A stretch of DNA of 64,000 bases, taken from NCBI GenBank assembly GCA_025352665.1, contig JANXSM010000163.1:1-64000 (forward strand). Direction: 5' to 3'. Source of the DNA: Rhodospirillales bacterium. GTDB lineage: Bacteria > Pseudomonadota > Alphaproteobacteria > Acetobacterales > Acetobacteraceae. Below the pieces are notes generated by a model. The model worked only from the letters and a program-made list of their open reading frames with translations. It ran no database searches and was not told where the DNA came from. This document shows, one piece after another, positions 33,636 through 42,282 of this stretch; position 1 is the stretch's first letter, and the number at the start of each line of letters is the position of its first letter. Made by a program: the position numbers and the translations under genes.

Positions 33636-34934
33636 ATGACCGTGGATCTGGACGAGACCCATGACCCCGCGCGACGCAGCTGGGTGGCGACGGCCAACCG
33701 CGCCGATGCCGCGTTTCCCATTCAGAACCTGCCGCTCGGCATCTTCTCGCCCTCCGACGGCGCGCCGCGGGCAGGTGTTGCCATCGGCGACCAGATCCTG
33801 GATCTCGCCGCCGGCGTCGCCGCCGGACTGATCGACGATGTGCCCGAAGCGATGGTCGCCGGCGATACGCTGAACGCGCTGCTCGCCCTGGGGGCAGACC
33901 ACGCGACCGGCCTGCGCCGCAGGCTGGGCCAGTTGCTCGACGCCAGCACCGCCCCGACTGCCCACACGCTGCTGCATCCGGCGGCGCAATGCCGCCTGCA
34001 TCTGCCGGCGCGGATCGGCGACTACACGGACTTCTTCGCCGGCATTCACCACGCAAGTGCGGCCGGGGCGCTGATGCGGCCAGACAATCCGCTGACGCCC
34101 AATTACAAATATGTGCCGATCGCGTATCACGGCCGCGCCTCCTCCGTGCGTCCGAGCGGGGCTGTGGTATCGCGGCCCAATGGCCAGCGGGTGCTGGCTG
34201 CGAACACGCAGCCGGTGTTCGGGCCGAGCCAGCGCCTGGATGTCGAGCTCGAACTCGGATTTTTCATCGGACGCGGCAATGCCCCAGGTGTGCCGATCCC
34301 GATCGCAGCCGCGGCCGGGCACATCGCTGGATATTGCCTGCTCAACGACTGGTCGGCGCGTGATGTCCAGCGGTGGGAGATGGCACCGCTCGGCCCGTTC
34401 CTGGCCAAGAATTTCGCCACCACCATCTCGCCCTGGATTGTCACCGCCGATGCGCTGCGCCCGTTCCGGGTGCCCGCCATGGTCCGGCCAGACGGCGATC
34501 CCGCGCCGCTCGACTATCTCGCCGATGCCGCCGACCAGGCCCGCGGTGGGCTGGACATTACCCTGGAGATCCGTCTCGCCACCGCCGCCATGCAGGCGCA
34601 AGGGCTGGCGGCGGAGGTGGTGGCGACCTCCAACGCCTGCCATCTGTACTGGACGCCGGCGCAGATGGTGGCGCATCACGCAAGCGGCGGCTGCGATCTG
34701 CGGCCAGGCGATCTGCTCGGCTCCGGCACCATCTCCGGCCCCGCGGCGGAACAGCGCGGCAGCCTGCTCGAGCTGACACAGGGCGGCCGCGCGCCGCTGG
34801 TGCTGTCGACTGGCGAGCGGCGCAGTTTTTTGGAGGACGGCGACCTGGCGGAGCTGCACGGGATCTGTCGCCGGGCCGGTTTTGTGTCGATCGGCTTCGG
34901 ACCCTGCACCGGATTGATCGTACCGGCACCCTGA
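33636..34934 (+). CDS. fahA: Fumarylacetoacetase
   Basis: 432 residues. The last enzyme of tyrosine/homogentisate breakdown, splitting fumarylacetoacetate into fumarate and acetoacetate. The N-terminal SH3-like domain (FPIQNLPLGIFSPSDGAPRA) is specific to true FAH. The catalytic domain has YTDFFAGIHHA, PNYKYVPIAYHGRASSV, the metal/active-site stretch DVELELGFFIGRGN, NDWSARDVQRWEMAPLGPF and GDLLGSGTISGP. Length is normal. hmgA and maiA are not in this window. Its stop is only two bases from the convergent Rieske gene's stop. Confidence 0.95.
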   Translation: MTVDLDETHDPARRSWVATANRADAAFPIQNLPLGIFSPSDGAPRAGVAIGDQILDLAAGVAAGLIDDVPEAMVAGDTLNALLALGADHATGLRRRLGQLLDASTAPTAHTLLHPAAQCRLHLPARIGDYTDFFAGIHHASAAGALMRPDNPLTPNYKYVPIAYHGRASSVRPSGAVVSRPNGQRVLAANTQPVFGPSQRLDVELELGFFIGRGNAPGVPIPIAAAAGHIAGYCLLNDWSARDVQRWEMAPLGPFLAKNFATTISPWIVTADALRPFRVPAMVRPDGDPAPLDYLADAADQARGGLDITLEIRLATAAMQAQGLAAEVVATSNACHLYWTPAQMVAHHASGGCDLRPGDLLGSGTISGPAAEQRGSLLELTQGGRAPLVLSTGERRSFLEDGDLAELHGICRRAGFVSIGFGPCTGLIVPAP

Positions 34935-34936
34935 GG

Positions 34937-35989
34937 TTACGGCGGCACCACGCCGTTCTCGGTCAGCATGGCGCGGAGGTCACGGATCACCGGGAAGACC
35001 TCCTGGTTCCAATCGGCCCCCTGGCGGTCATGCGCCGCCTGCTCCATTTCCACGATAGCGCGGTCTTCGGCGAAGATCCGCTCGGTGAACCACACCAGCA
35101 GCGGCCAGGACAGTTCCAGGATGCCGGGAATCTTGGGCCGCCGCACCGACAGCAGGCCGAAGGTGCGGTTGCTGCGCTGCTCGGCGTCGAGCGGGACATA
35201 GGCGATCCACAGGTCCATCACCGGCTCGTCCCCGCTCGTCCAGATCTTGAGGGTTTGATACGGGTATTGGGTGCGGATGGTCATGAGGTCGCGCTGGCGG
35301 GTGGAAACACCGCGGCGGCTGCCCAGGATGGCGGCCTCGCCCAGCGGCTGGCGGCCGCCGGTGCGGGCGAAGGTATAGTCGCACTCGAGCCATCCCGGCC
35401 CCATCCGGCGATCGAGGTAGCGTGGCGCGATCTGGCCCATCTGACGGCGGTGCAGGAACTGATGGTTCATGTCCATCAGGTTCTCGTGCATGAAGCTGTA
35501 GTGGCAGCCGACCGGCTTGCCGAAGCGCCGGGTTTTGAAGGCGGGGTCGGCGACCGAGCCGAGCGGGGGAAGTGGTCCCGCGAGCGCTGGGTCGCCCGGC
35601 CAGATGAAGATCAGCCCATCCTGCTCAAGGCAGGGGTAGGCGCGGACGCCGTTCGGCAGCTTGCCTTTACCGAGATACGGCACGTCGATGCAGGCGCCGG
35701 CGGAATTGTAGGTCCAGCCGTGGTAGCAGCACCGCAGGGCGCCTGCCTGCACCACGCCCTTGGAGAGCGGCACCTGGCGATGGGCGCAGCGGTCTTCCAA
35801 GGCGAACACCGGCCCCGATTTCGGCCGCACCAGTACCACGGGGTCGCCGGCGAAGCGGGCGGCATAGGTGGCCTCAGGCTTGAGCTCGCGGGACCAGGCC
35901 AGCGGATACCAGTGGTTCGGATGGATGCCGACGCGCCGGAGGTCCTGGGGTTTGTCGACGTGCAACGCGAACTCGGGATGATCCGGCAT
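34937..35989 (-). CDS. Rieske [2Fe-2S] oxygenase, PaO/vanillate-demethylase type
   Basis: 350 residues, the catalytic subunit of a non-heme iron oxygenase. Rieske ligands: CAHRQVPLSKG (~66) and CCYHGWTYN (~85). Mononuclear iron ligands: ENLMDMNHQFLHRRQMG (~166-178), with the bridging Asp. It belongs with VanA, PaO and dicamba-demethylase type enzymes that remove methyl groups or hydroxylate rings; the substrate is unknown. AAGGAGG lies six bases before ATG 35989, a strong start. The gene follows phnE2 by 65 bp in the same direction. No reductase/ferredoxin gene is adjacent, so electrons must come from elsewhere. Confidence 0.9.
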   Translation of the reverse strand: MPDHPEFALHVDKPQDLRRVGIHPNHWYPLAWSRELKPEATYAARFAGDPVVLVRPKSGPVFALEDRCAHRQVPLSKGVVQAGALRCCYHGWTYNSAGACIDVPYLGKGKLPNGVRAYPCLEQDGLIFIWPGDPALAGPLPPLGSVADPAFKTRRFGKPVGCHYSFMHENLMDMNHQFLHRRQMGQIAPRYLDRRMGPGWLECDYTFARTGGRQPLGEAAILGSRRGVSTRQRDLMTIRTQYPYQTLKIWTSGDEPVMDLWIAYVPLDAEQRSNRTFGLLSVRRPKIPGILELSWPLLVWFTERIFAEDRAIVEMEQAAHDRQGADWNQEVFPVIRDLRAMLTENGVVPP

Positions 35990-36054
35990 TGGGCCTCCTT
36001 GCAAAGCCGGCACAGCATAACCTGTTCGACCGCCAGGGAACACGCCGGCTGGTA

Positions 36055-36909
36055 TCAGAGACCGATCAGCCGCCGCCGGATCCGCGACGACAACCAGTCC
36101 AGCGCTGCGACCGTCGCCATGATGAGCAGGATGATGAACAGCACCTCGTCCCAGTACCGCACCTTGATGCGCTCGGCGATCTGCAGGCCGATGCCGCCAG
36201 CGCCGACCACGCCCAAAATCGAGGCCGAGCGTACGTTGCTTTCGAACTGATAGAGAAACTGCGCGATCATGACCGGCATCACCTGCGGCAGCAGGCCGAA
36301 GCGCACGCGCATCACCGCACTGCCGCCGGTGGCCGTGATCGCGTCGGTCTGGCGGGGGTCGGCATTTTCGATGGCCTCGGCAAACAGCTTGGCGAGCACG
36401 GCGACTTCGGCCGCAAAGATCGCCAGCACACCGGCGAGCGGCCCCAGCCCCACGGCGCGCACGAAGGCCAGCGCCCAGATCAGCTGGTCCATGCCGCGCA
36501 GACCGTCGAACACCCGGCGGATGGAGAAATGCGCCAGCGTGTTCACCACCACGTTGCGCGAGCCGAGGAAGCCCAGGGGAACCGCGACCAGCATCGCCAT
36601 GAACGTGCCGAAGAACGCCATGGCCACGCTCTCCGCCAATCCCTTGAGAATGTCCTCCCACTGATCGCCCGGGCGCGGCGGGATCATCTGCACCACGATC
36701 TTGCCGATCCCGCCCAGCCCGTTCCAAACCCGCGCCGGCGTGATGTCGAACCACACCAGCACCGTGACCAGCCAGGCCACGGCCAGAACCGCCACGACAC
36801 AGCGCAGCGCCACCGTGGTGCGAGACGCTGCGAACGCGCGCGGCTGCTCGGTCCGCAGGCGGGCAAGATCGGCCTCAGAAACACTGGCCAGGCTGAACAG
36901 CCGCGCCAT
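36055..36909 (-). CDS. phnE: PhnE-type ABC transporter permease (second copy)
   Basis: 284 residues; inner-membrane permease of a phosphonate-type ABC importer. TM1 is VALRCVVAVLAVAWLVTVLV; after a periplasmic stretch comes the permease core (GLAESVAMAFFGTFMAMLVA, FVRAVGLGPLAGVLAIFAAE). The coupling-helix region is LFAEAIENADPRQTDAITAT followed by GVVGAGGIGLQIAERIK. Starts at ATG 36909, overlapping the stop of the upstream permease by one base, so the two are translated together as a heterodimer. Substrate specificity is set by the binding protein. Confidence 0.9.
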   Translation of the reverse strand: MARLFSLASVSEADLARLRTEQPRAFAASRTTVALRCVVAVLAVAWLVTVLVWFDITPARVWNGLGGIGKIVVQMIPPRPGDQWEDILKGLAESVAMAFFGTFMAMLVAVPLGFLGSRNVVVNTLAHFSIRRVFDGLRGMDQLIWALAFVRAVGLGPLAGVLAIFAAEVAVLAKLFAEAIENADPRQTDAITATGGSAVMRVRFGLLPQVMPVMIAQFLYQFESNVRSASILGVVGAGGIGLQIAERIKVRYWDEVLFIILLIMATVAALDWLSSRIRRRLIGL

Positions 36910-37808
36910 CAGCTGACCGCGCCGATCGCGGCACTGCGCAACCGTTCGGACACGATATCGATCCCAGCCACCATCAGCACGATGAGCACGACGATGGCGC
37001 TGATCTCCTCGTAATAGCTGAAGCTGATCACCTGATAGAGCTCTTGGCCGATGCCGCCGGCACCGACGAAGCCGATGACGGTGGCACCGCGCACGTTGAT
37101 CTCGAAGCGCAGCAGCACGTAGCTGACGAAATTCGGCAGCACCTGCGGCACAACGGCAAAGCGCACGCATTGCGCCCAGGTGCCCCCGGTGGCGCGGATC
37201 GCATCCCACGGTCCCATGTCGATGTTCTCGGCGGCCTCGGCGAATTGCTTGCCGAGTGCGCCCACCGTGTGCAGGGCGATGGCAAAGATGCCAGCCATCG
37301 GCCCGACGCCGAACGCCCACACCAGGATCAGCGCATAGACGATATCGGGCACGCAGCGGAACAGCTCCAGAATGCGCCGCGTGACCCAATACACCGTGCG
37401 CGACGGCACCAGATTGGCCGACGCCAGGAACGCCGGCACAAAAGCCACCACAGCGCCCATCAATGTCGCCAGCAAGGCCATCTGGCTGGTCTCGAACAGC
37501 AGCCAGGACCAGCTGCCGAGCCGGTAGAACCAGAACGCCAGCGAGCCCTCGGTCTTCACGCCTGCGAACAGCTGGGCGGCATGCAGCGTCGGCACCAGCT
37601 TGGCGAAATACGAACCCACCCGCGGCAGGCCTTTCGCCAGCGCCTCGGGCGTCACATCAGAAACCCAGGCAGACACGACGAGGCACGCGGCCAGGACGAG
37701 CATATAGAACAGCGTGGCGATCAACCGGCTGCGGCGCTGCGCATCCAGCAGCCGCAGCATGTCCAGGGTGGCCGGAGAGGTGCCGGCGAAACGCACCGTC
37801 TCTGCCAA
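36909..37808 (-). CDS. phnE: PhnE-type ABC transporter permease (first copy)
   Basis: 299 residues, paralogue of the following permease. TM1 is LIATLFYMLVLAACLVVSAW; a large periplasmic segment follows (residues ~50-105), then the core helices. The EAA-type loop FAEAAENIDMGPWDAIRATG and GFVGAGGIGQELYQVISFSY are typical of PhnE. It lies seven bases after phnD. Together with the second PhnE it should form the channel. The usual ATPase gene (phnC) is absent from this cluster. Confidence 0.9.
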   Translation of the reverse strand: MAETVRFAGTSPATLDMLRLLDAQRRSRLIATLFYMLVLAACLVVSAWVSDVTPEALAKGLPRVGSYFAKLVPTLHAAQLFAGVKTEGSLAFWFYRLGSWSWLLFETSQMALLATLMGAVVAFVPAFLASANLVPSRTVYWVTRRILELFRCVPDIVYALILVWAFGVGPMAGIFAIALHTVGALGKQFAEAAENIDMGPWDAIRATGGTWAQCVRFAVVPQVLPNFVSYVLLRFEINVRGATVIGFVGAGGIGQELYQVISFSYYEEISAIVVLIVLMVAGIDIVSERLRSAAIGAVS

Positions 37809-37815
37809 ACCGTGT

Positions 37816-38778
37816 TCAGCCCTTGCGGCGGTCGGCCGCCTCCGCCTTGAACAGGTCGATGAACACGGCGTAGTCCTCGTGCTTCACCGGCACCCAGTCC
37901 TTGCCGCTGCCCATGTCCATGGAGTGGAACACGTCCGGGTAGGCGATCGGGACCGCCTGGTGGAATGCCATCATGTCGTCGCGAAAGCTCTGCGGCGTGT
38001 CGGCCCGCACCGTCAGCGGCCCGTTCTCGATCGGGCGCGACTTCCAGATGATCCGCATGTCCTTCATGTCGAGCATCTTCTTCTCGACCATCACCCGCAG
38101 CATGCCGCGCGTGTAGCCTTGTGCGGCATCGCCCAGGCCGGAACTCCAGGTCACCCCGGCGTCGTATTGCTTACCCAGCACGGCCACCACGCCCTGCTCA
38201 TGGCCGCCGGCAAAGCCGGTGCGGGAGAAATACTTGCCCGGTTCGGGGTCCACGCCCATCACGCGGAATTCCGAGCGCGGGATCAGATAGCCGGAGGCAC
38301 TGTTGGGATCCGCCCAGGCCAGCGACCGGCCCTTGAGCTGCTCGATGGAGGTGATGCCGCTGTCGGCGCGCACATACAGAACCGACACGTAGGAGGTGCT
38401 GCCATCGGCCTCCTGCGAGGTCAGCAGCGGAATGACATTGCCGTTGCTCTGCATCCAGGCCGCCGCGTAGGCCGCCGGGCTCATATATGCCAGATCGACC
38501 TGGCTCGCCGCGAACGCCTGGATCACACCGGCGTAGTCCGCCGCCGCGTAGGTCTTCACCGGCACTTCGAAGGTGTCCTCGAGCAGCTTCTTGTAGCCCG
38601 CCACCCGCTGCAGCCGGTCCGCTTCGTTCTCGCCGCCCAGCAAGCCGATGCGAATGACCGGCACCTGCTTCGCCCAGTCCCGCTTGCCAGCCTTGGGCAT
38701 TGGGTGCGCGGTCTGCGCGAAAGCGGGAACAGCCACCAGGGCGGCCGCCCCGGCCAGCAGCGTGCGACGAGAGAACAT
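37816..38778 (-). CDS. phnD: PhnD-type phosphonate/phosphite-binding protein
   Basis: 320 residues, periplasmic solute-binding protein. The signal peptide is FSRRTLLAGAAALVAVPAFA with a twin-Arg look, cleaved after AFA. The mature part has VIRIGLLGGENEADRLQRVA, DLAYMSPAAYAAAW, SLAWADPNSASGYLIPR and GGHEQGVVAVLGKQYDAGVT, all PhnD/PtxB-family features; the SASGYLIP turn holds the oxyanion. Ligand could be phosphonate, phosphite or another oxyanion. ATG 38778 is chosen by the signal peptide and a GGAG seven to eight bases upstream. Open sequence continues upstream to 38952 but lacks coding sense. Confidence 0.9.
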   Translation of the reverse strand: MFSRRTLLAGAAALVAVPAFAQTAHPMPKAGKRDWAKQVPVIRIGLLGGENEADRLQRVAGYKKLLEDTFEVPVKTYAAADYAGVIQAFAASQVDLAYMSPAAYAAAWMQSNGNVIPLLTSQEADGSTSYVSVLYVRADSGITSIEQLKGRSLAWADPNSASGYLIPRSEFRVMGVDPEPGKYFSRTGFAGGHEQGVVAVLGKQYDAGVTWSSGLGDAAQGYTRGMLRVMVEKKMLDMKDMRIIWKSRPIENGPLTVRADTPQSFRDDMMAFHQAVPIAYPDVFHSMDMGSGKDWVPVKHEDYAVFIDLFKAEAADRRKG

Positions 38779-38851
38779 GGCGGGTCTCCACGATGAAGCG
38801 CCCATTGTCCAGGCAAGCCATGACAGTTTCAAGACAGAATTATGACATCCG

Positions 38852-40195
38852 TCACGCCCGCGTGCGCGACACGCTGACGATGGCGCCAATGGCTGCGAAG
38901 GCGGCGCCGGCTTCGAGACAGGTGACGGCACCGGCGCCGCCCCGCACGCCAAAGATCAGCGCCACCAGCGCCGCGCCCAGCGACCAGCCGACGGTCCGCG
39001 CGACGGCGACCATGCCACTGGCGGCACCACTGCGCTCTGGCGGCCCCGCCGTCATCAGCGTCAGGTTGTTGGGGGTCTGGTAGAAGCCGAAGCCGATGCC
39101 GCACAGGGCCATGCGCCACGCCACATCCCAGTCCGCTGGCAACGCGGGCATGGTTGACAGCAGCCCCAGCCCCACCGCCAGGATCGCCATACCGATACTG
39201 CCCAGAATGGCCGCCGGATAGCGCGCCGACAGGCGGCCAGCGATGGGGGCCGCTACGGCCACCAGCAGCGGCCAGGGCGTGACCAGCAGGCCGGTTGCCA
39301 CGGCCGAGCGGTGCATCACCGTCTGGAACAGGAACGGCAGCGAGATATAGGCGAGGATCTGCGCGGAATATGAACAGATCGAGGTGCAAACCGACAGGGC
39401 AAACAGCGGAATACGCAGCAGGTCGAGCGGCAGCAGCGGTGTGGTGCGCCGCGATTGCTGCCAGACCAGCAGACCCGCGAACACCACACCTGCGACCAGC
39501 TCGATGATCGCAGTGGCGCGGGCCGAACCGCCAAGACCGTCCACGCCGACCACCACCAGCCCCAGTGCTGCCGCACTCAGCAGGGCGCCCACCAGGTCGA
39601 GCGGCCGTGGCCGGCGGCGACTGGTCGGCGCCACCGCCAGGAACAGAGGTACTGCGATCAATCCCAACGGCACATTGACCAGGAACAGCCACGGCCAGCT
39701 GGCGATCGACAGGATCAGCGCTGCGATGGTCGGCCCAAGTGCCGCCGAAATCGCCACCGCCAGCGCGATCAGCGCAAAGCCCTGGCCGAGCATTTTGCGC
39801 GGATAGATCTCGCGCACCATGGCTCCTCCGAGCGCTGCCATGCAGGCGCCGCCGACACCCTGCAGCAGGCGGGCCGCCACCAGCGTATCAAGATTGGGCG
39901 ACAGGGCACAGGCAAGTGAGGCCACAGTAAACAGCGCCAGGCCAAAGCCGTAGATACGCTTGAGGCCAAGCGATTCGCCCAGCGAGGCCACCGGCAGCAG
40001 ACAGATCGTCACCGCCAGCTGGTAGCTGTTCACCACCCAGACGGTGGCCGCTTCGGTGGCCGAAAGCTCGCGTGCGATCGTCGGCAGGGCGATGTTGGCG
40101 ATGGCACTGTCCAGCCCCGCCAGCACCACGCCCAGCACCGCACAGGCCATCACCCAGCGGCGTGGCCCTGGCGGCAGTCCATCGGTTTCACTCAT
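38852..40195 (-). CDS. MFS exporter, DHA2 (EmrB/QacA) family
   Basis: 447 residues, proton-driven drug-type efflux. Motif LAGLDSAIANIALPTIAREL is the DHA2 motif D1 variant, followed by VWVVNSYQLAVTICLLPVAS, GLKRIYGFGLALFTVASLA and RLLQGVGGACMAALGGAMVR (motif C-like). About 13-14 membrane helices are expected. ATG 40195 is preferred over upstream in-frame codons. It sits between gph (25-bp gap) and phnD (73-bp gap) in the same direction, so it may belong to the same transcript. It could also be a stand-alone resistance pump; the substrate is unknown. Confidence 0.88.
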   Translation of the reverse strand: MSETDGLPPGPRRWVMACAVLGVVLAGLDSAIANIALPTIARELSATEAATVWVVNSYQLAVTICLLPVASLGESLGLKRIYGFGLALFTVASLACALSPNLDTLVAARLLQGVGGACMAALGGAMVREIYPRKMLGQGFALIALAVAISAALGPTIAALILSIASWPWLFLVNVPLGLIAVPLFLAVAPTSRRRPRPLDLVGALLSAAALGLVVVGVDGLGGSARATAIIELVAGVVFAGLLVWQQSRRTTPLLPLDLLRIPLFALSVCTSICSYSAQILAYISLPFLFQTVMHRSAVATGLLVTPWPLLVAVAAPIAGRLSARYPAAILGSIGMAILAVGLGLLSTMPALPADWDVAWRMALCGIGFGFYQTPNNLTLMTAGPPERSGAASGMVAVARTVGWSLGAALVALIFGVRGGAGAVTCLEAGAAFAAIGAIVSVSRTRA

Positions 40196-40220
40196 GCTGT
40201 TCCTCGAAGCGCTGCTGACG

Positions 40221-40871
40221 TCAATGTTCTGCGACGAGCCGCTCCGCCACATCGGGCAATTCGGCAAAACGCGAAATGGCGGCGGACGCGCCCGGCACAT
40301 CCACCCCGTAGCCCCAACGCACGAACACGCTCGCCACCCCGGCGTCCGTCGCCGCGATGATGTCGTTGTGGTGATCGCCCACCATTACGCAACGTCCCAC
40401 CTCGCCGCCGGCGGCCGAAAGTGTCGCCAGCAGATGGCCGGGGTCGGGCTTGCGGACGGCAAAGCTGTCGCCACCGCCGACGCTTGCGAAGAAGGGCGCA
40501 AGCCCGAGGGCAACCAGCAGCGCGCGGGCGGCCGCCTCCGGTTTGTTGGTGCACACGGCCAGCGTCCAGCCGCGCGCACGCAGCTGTTCCAGCCCTTCCA
40601 TCACGCCCGGGTAGGTGCGGGAATGGTCGGAGGCATGTGCCGTGTAATCCGCCAGGAACCGCGCCTGCATCGCCGCGTCGGCGCACACCCCGCGGGCACC
40701 GAACCCCCGCTCGACCAGCTTGCTCGCCCCGTCGCCGACCATGCCGGTCACCGCATCGTTGCCCAGCGGCGCCAGCGCATGGGCCGCCAGGGTGCGGTTG
40801 AGGGCGGCGGCGAGGTCGGGCACCGAGTCGACCAACGTTCCGTCCAGGTCCAGCAGCATCCACCGCGCCAT
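40221..40871 (-). CDS. gph: Phosphoglycolate phosphatase
   Basis: 216 residues of the HAD superfamily. Motif I is LLDLDGTLVDSVPDL (nucleophile Asp and acid/base Asp), motif II VCTNKPEAA, motif III Lys in VRKPDPGHL, motif IV MVGDHHNDIIAATDAG. The cap domain type and GGGDSFAVRKPDP fit Gph, which removes 2-phosphoglycolate formed by DNA repair. ATG 40871 has GGAGAG about five bases upstream; ATG 40883 is possible. HAD substrate range is broad, so other small phosphoesters cannot be excluded. It diverges from glmU. Confidence 0.85.
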   Translation of the reverse strand: MARWMLLDLDGTLVDSVPDLAAALNRTLAAHALAPLGNDAVTGMVGDGASKLVERGFGARGVCADAAMQARFLADYTAHASDHSRTYPGVMEGLEQLRARGWTLAVCTNKPEAAARALLVALGLAPFFASVGGGDSFAVRKPDPGHLLATLSAAGGEVGRCVMVGDHHNDIIAATDAGVASVFVRWGYGVDVPGASAAISRFAELPDVAERLVAEH

Positions 40872-40959
40872 CGGTCTCTCCATCTCTGTTGCAGCACGAC
40901 ATCAAGAGTGATCGCCCCCCCTTTGACACGACGGCCGCCGGACCGCTACCGGAGGGGTC

Positions 40960-42273
40960 ATGACCGAGCGAACCGCCATCATCCTCGCCTCCGGCCTGGG
41001 TACCCGCATGAAGTCGGCCCTGCCCAAGGTGCTGCACCCGATCGCCGGGCGGCCGATGCTGCTGCATCTGCTGGACAGCTGTGCCGCGGTGTTCGACCGC
41101 ATCGTGGTGGTGCGCGGGCCGGAGATGGACGGCGTCGCCCAGGCCGCAGCCCCACACGCCCTCGTGATCCAGCACGACCGCCTCGGCACCGCTCACGCCG
41201 CCCTGCAGGCGGAGGCGCTGTTCGGCGAAGGCGAGGTGGCCGTGCTCTACGCCGACAACCCGTTGATTTCAGACGAGACCCTGCGCCGCCTGCTCGCTCG
41301 CCGCGCCCAGGGCGACGCGGGCCTCGCCCTGCTCGCCATGCGCCCCGCCGATCCGCTCAAATACGGCCGCGTGATGACCGAAGGCCCATACGTCACCCGC
41401 ATCGTCGAATTCGCCGACGCGAGCGAGGCCGACCGCGCGGTCGGCCTGTGCAACGCCGGTGTGCTGTGCGCCCCGGCCGCCGACATGCGGCGCTGGCTGC
41501 GGGCCGTGCGCAACGGCAACGCCAAGGGTGAGTACTACCTCACCGACCTCGTGGAGCTCGCCCGCGCCGATGGCTGCAACGTGGCCTGCGTCGAGGCGCC
41601 TTACGACGAGTTGCGCGGCATCAACTCGCGCGCCGAACTGGCCGAAGCCGAAGCCTGCGTGCAGGCCCGCCTGCGCCGCGCTGCAATGGACGCGGGCGTC
41701 ACGCTGACCGCGCCGGACACGGTGTTCCTGTCCTTCGACACCAGGCTGGCGCAGGACGTCACGATCGGCCCCAACGTGGTGTTCGGCCCCGGTGTCACAG
41801 TTGAGACCGGGGCCGAGATCCGCGCCTTCAGCCATTTGGAGGCCTGCCATGTGGGCCCCGATGCCATCATCGGCCCCTATGCCCGCCTGCGGCCGGGCAC
41901 CACCATCGGGCGCGGCGCCCATGTCGGCAATTTCGTCGAGCTGAAGGCGACCGACCTCGGCGCGGGGGCCAAGGCCAACCATCTCGCCTACCTCGGCGAT
42001 GCCAGCATCGGTGCCGGCACCAACATCGGCGCCGGCACCATCACCTGCAACTATGACGGCTTCGCCAAGCACCGCACCACCATCGGCGCCGGCGTGTTCG
42101 TGGGCTCCGACAGCGTGCTGGTCGCCCCGCTCACGCTCGGCGACGGCGCCTTCATCGCCGCCGGGAGCACCATCACAGAGGACGTGGCGGCCGAGGCGAT
42201 GGCGTTCGGCCGCGCTCGCCAGCGCGAGATCCCCGGTCGCGGCGAAGCCTTTCGCGCCGCCCGGCGCAAGTAG
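40960..42273 (+). CDS. glmU: Bifunctional GlcNAc-1-P uridyltransferase / GlcN-1-P acetyltransferase
   Basis: 437 residues; makes UDP-GlcNAc for peptidoglycan and lipid A. The N-terminal uridyltransferase shows LASGLGTRMKSALPKVLHPI (family consensus LAAGxGTRM, with Ser for Ala here), IQHDRLGTAHA and YADNPLI in place of the usual YGDxPLL. The C-terminal left-handed beta-helix acetyltransferase (from ~230) has hexapeptide repeats, GAHVGNFVELKATDLGAGAK, and NYDGFAKHRTTIGAGVFVGS. Nine bases separate it from glmS, forming a two-gene unit that goes from fructose-6-P to UDP-GlcNAc with GlmM encoded elsewhere. Confidence 0.96.
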   Translation: MTERTAIILASGLGTRMKSALPKVLHPIAGRPMLLHLLDSCAAVFDRIVVVRGPEMDGVAQAAAPHALVIQHDRLGTAHAALQAEALFGEGEVAVLYADNPLISDETLRRLLARRAQGDAGLALLAMRPADPLKYGRVMTEGPYVTRIVEFADASEADRAVGLCNAGVLCAPAADMRRWLRAVRNGNAKGEYYLTDLVELARADGCNVACVEAPYDELRGINSRAELAEAEACVQARLRRAAMDAGVTLTAPDTVFLSFDTRLAQDVTIGPNVVFGPGVTVETGAEIRAFSHLEACHVGPDAIIGPYARLRPGTTIGRGAHVGNFVELKATDLGAGAKANHLAYLGDASIGAGTNIGAGTITCNYDGFAKHRTTIGAGVFVGSDSVLVAPLTLGDGAFIAAGSTITEDVAAEAMAFGRARQREIPGRGEAFRAARRK

Positions 42274-42282
42274 GAACAGGCC

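Noticed and set aside
36055-37389. Long leftward frame upstream of the second phnE
   Set aside because: Only the part from ATG 36909 has PhnE sense; the upstream part is a shadow of the first phnE. The same applies to the extension of the Rieske gene above 35989.
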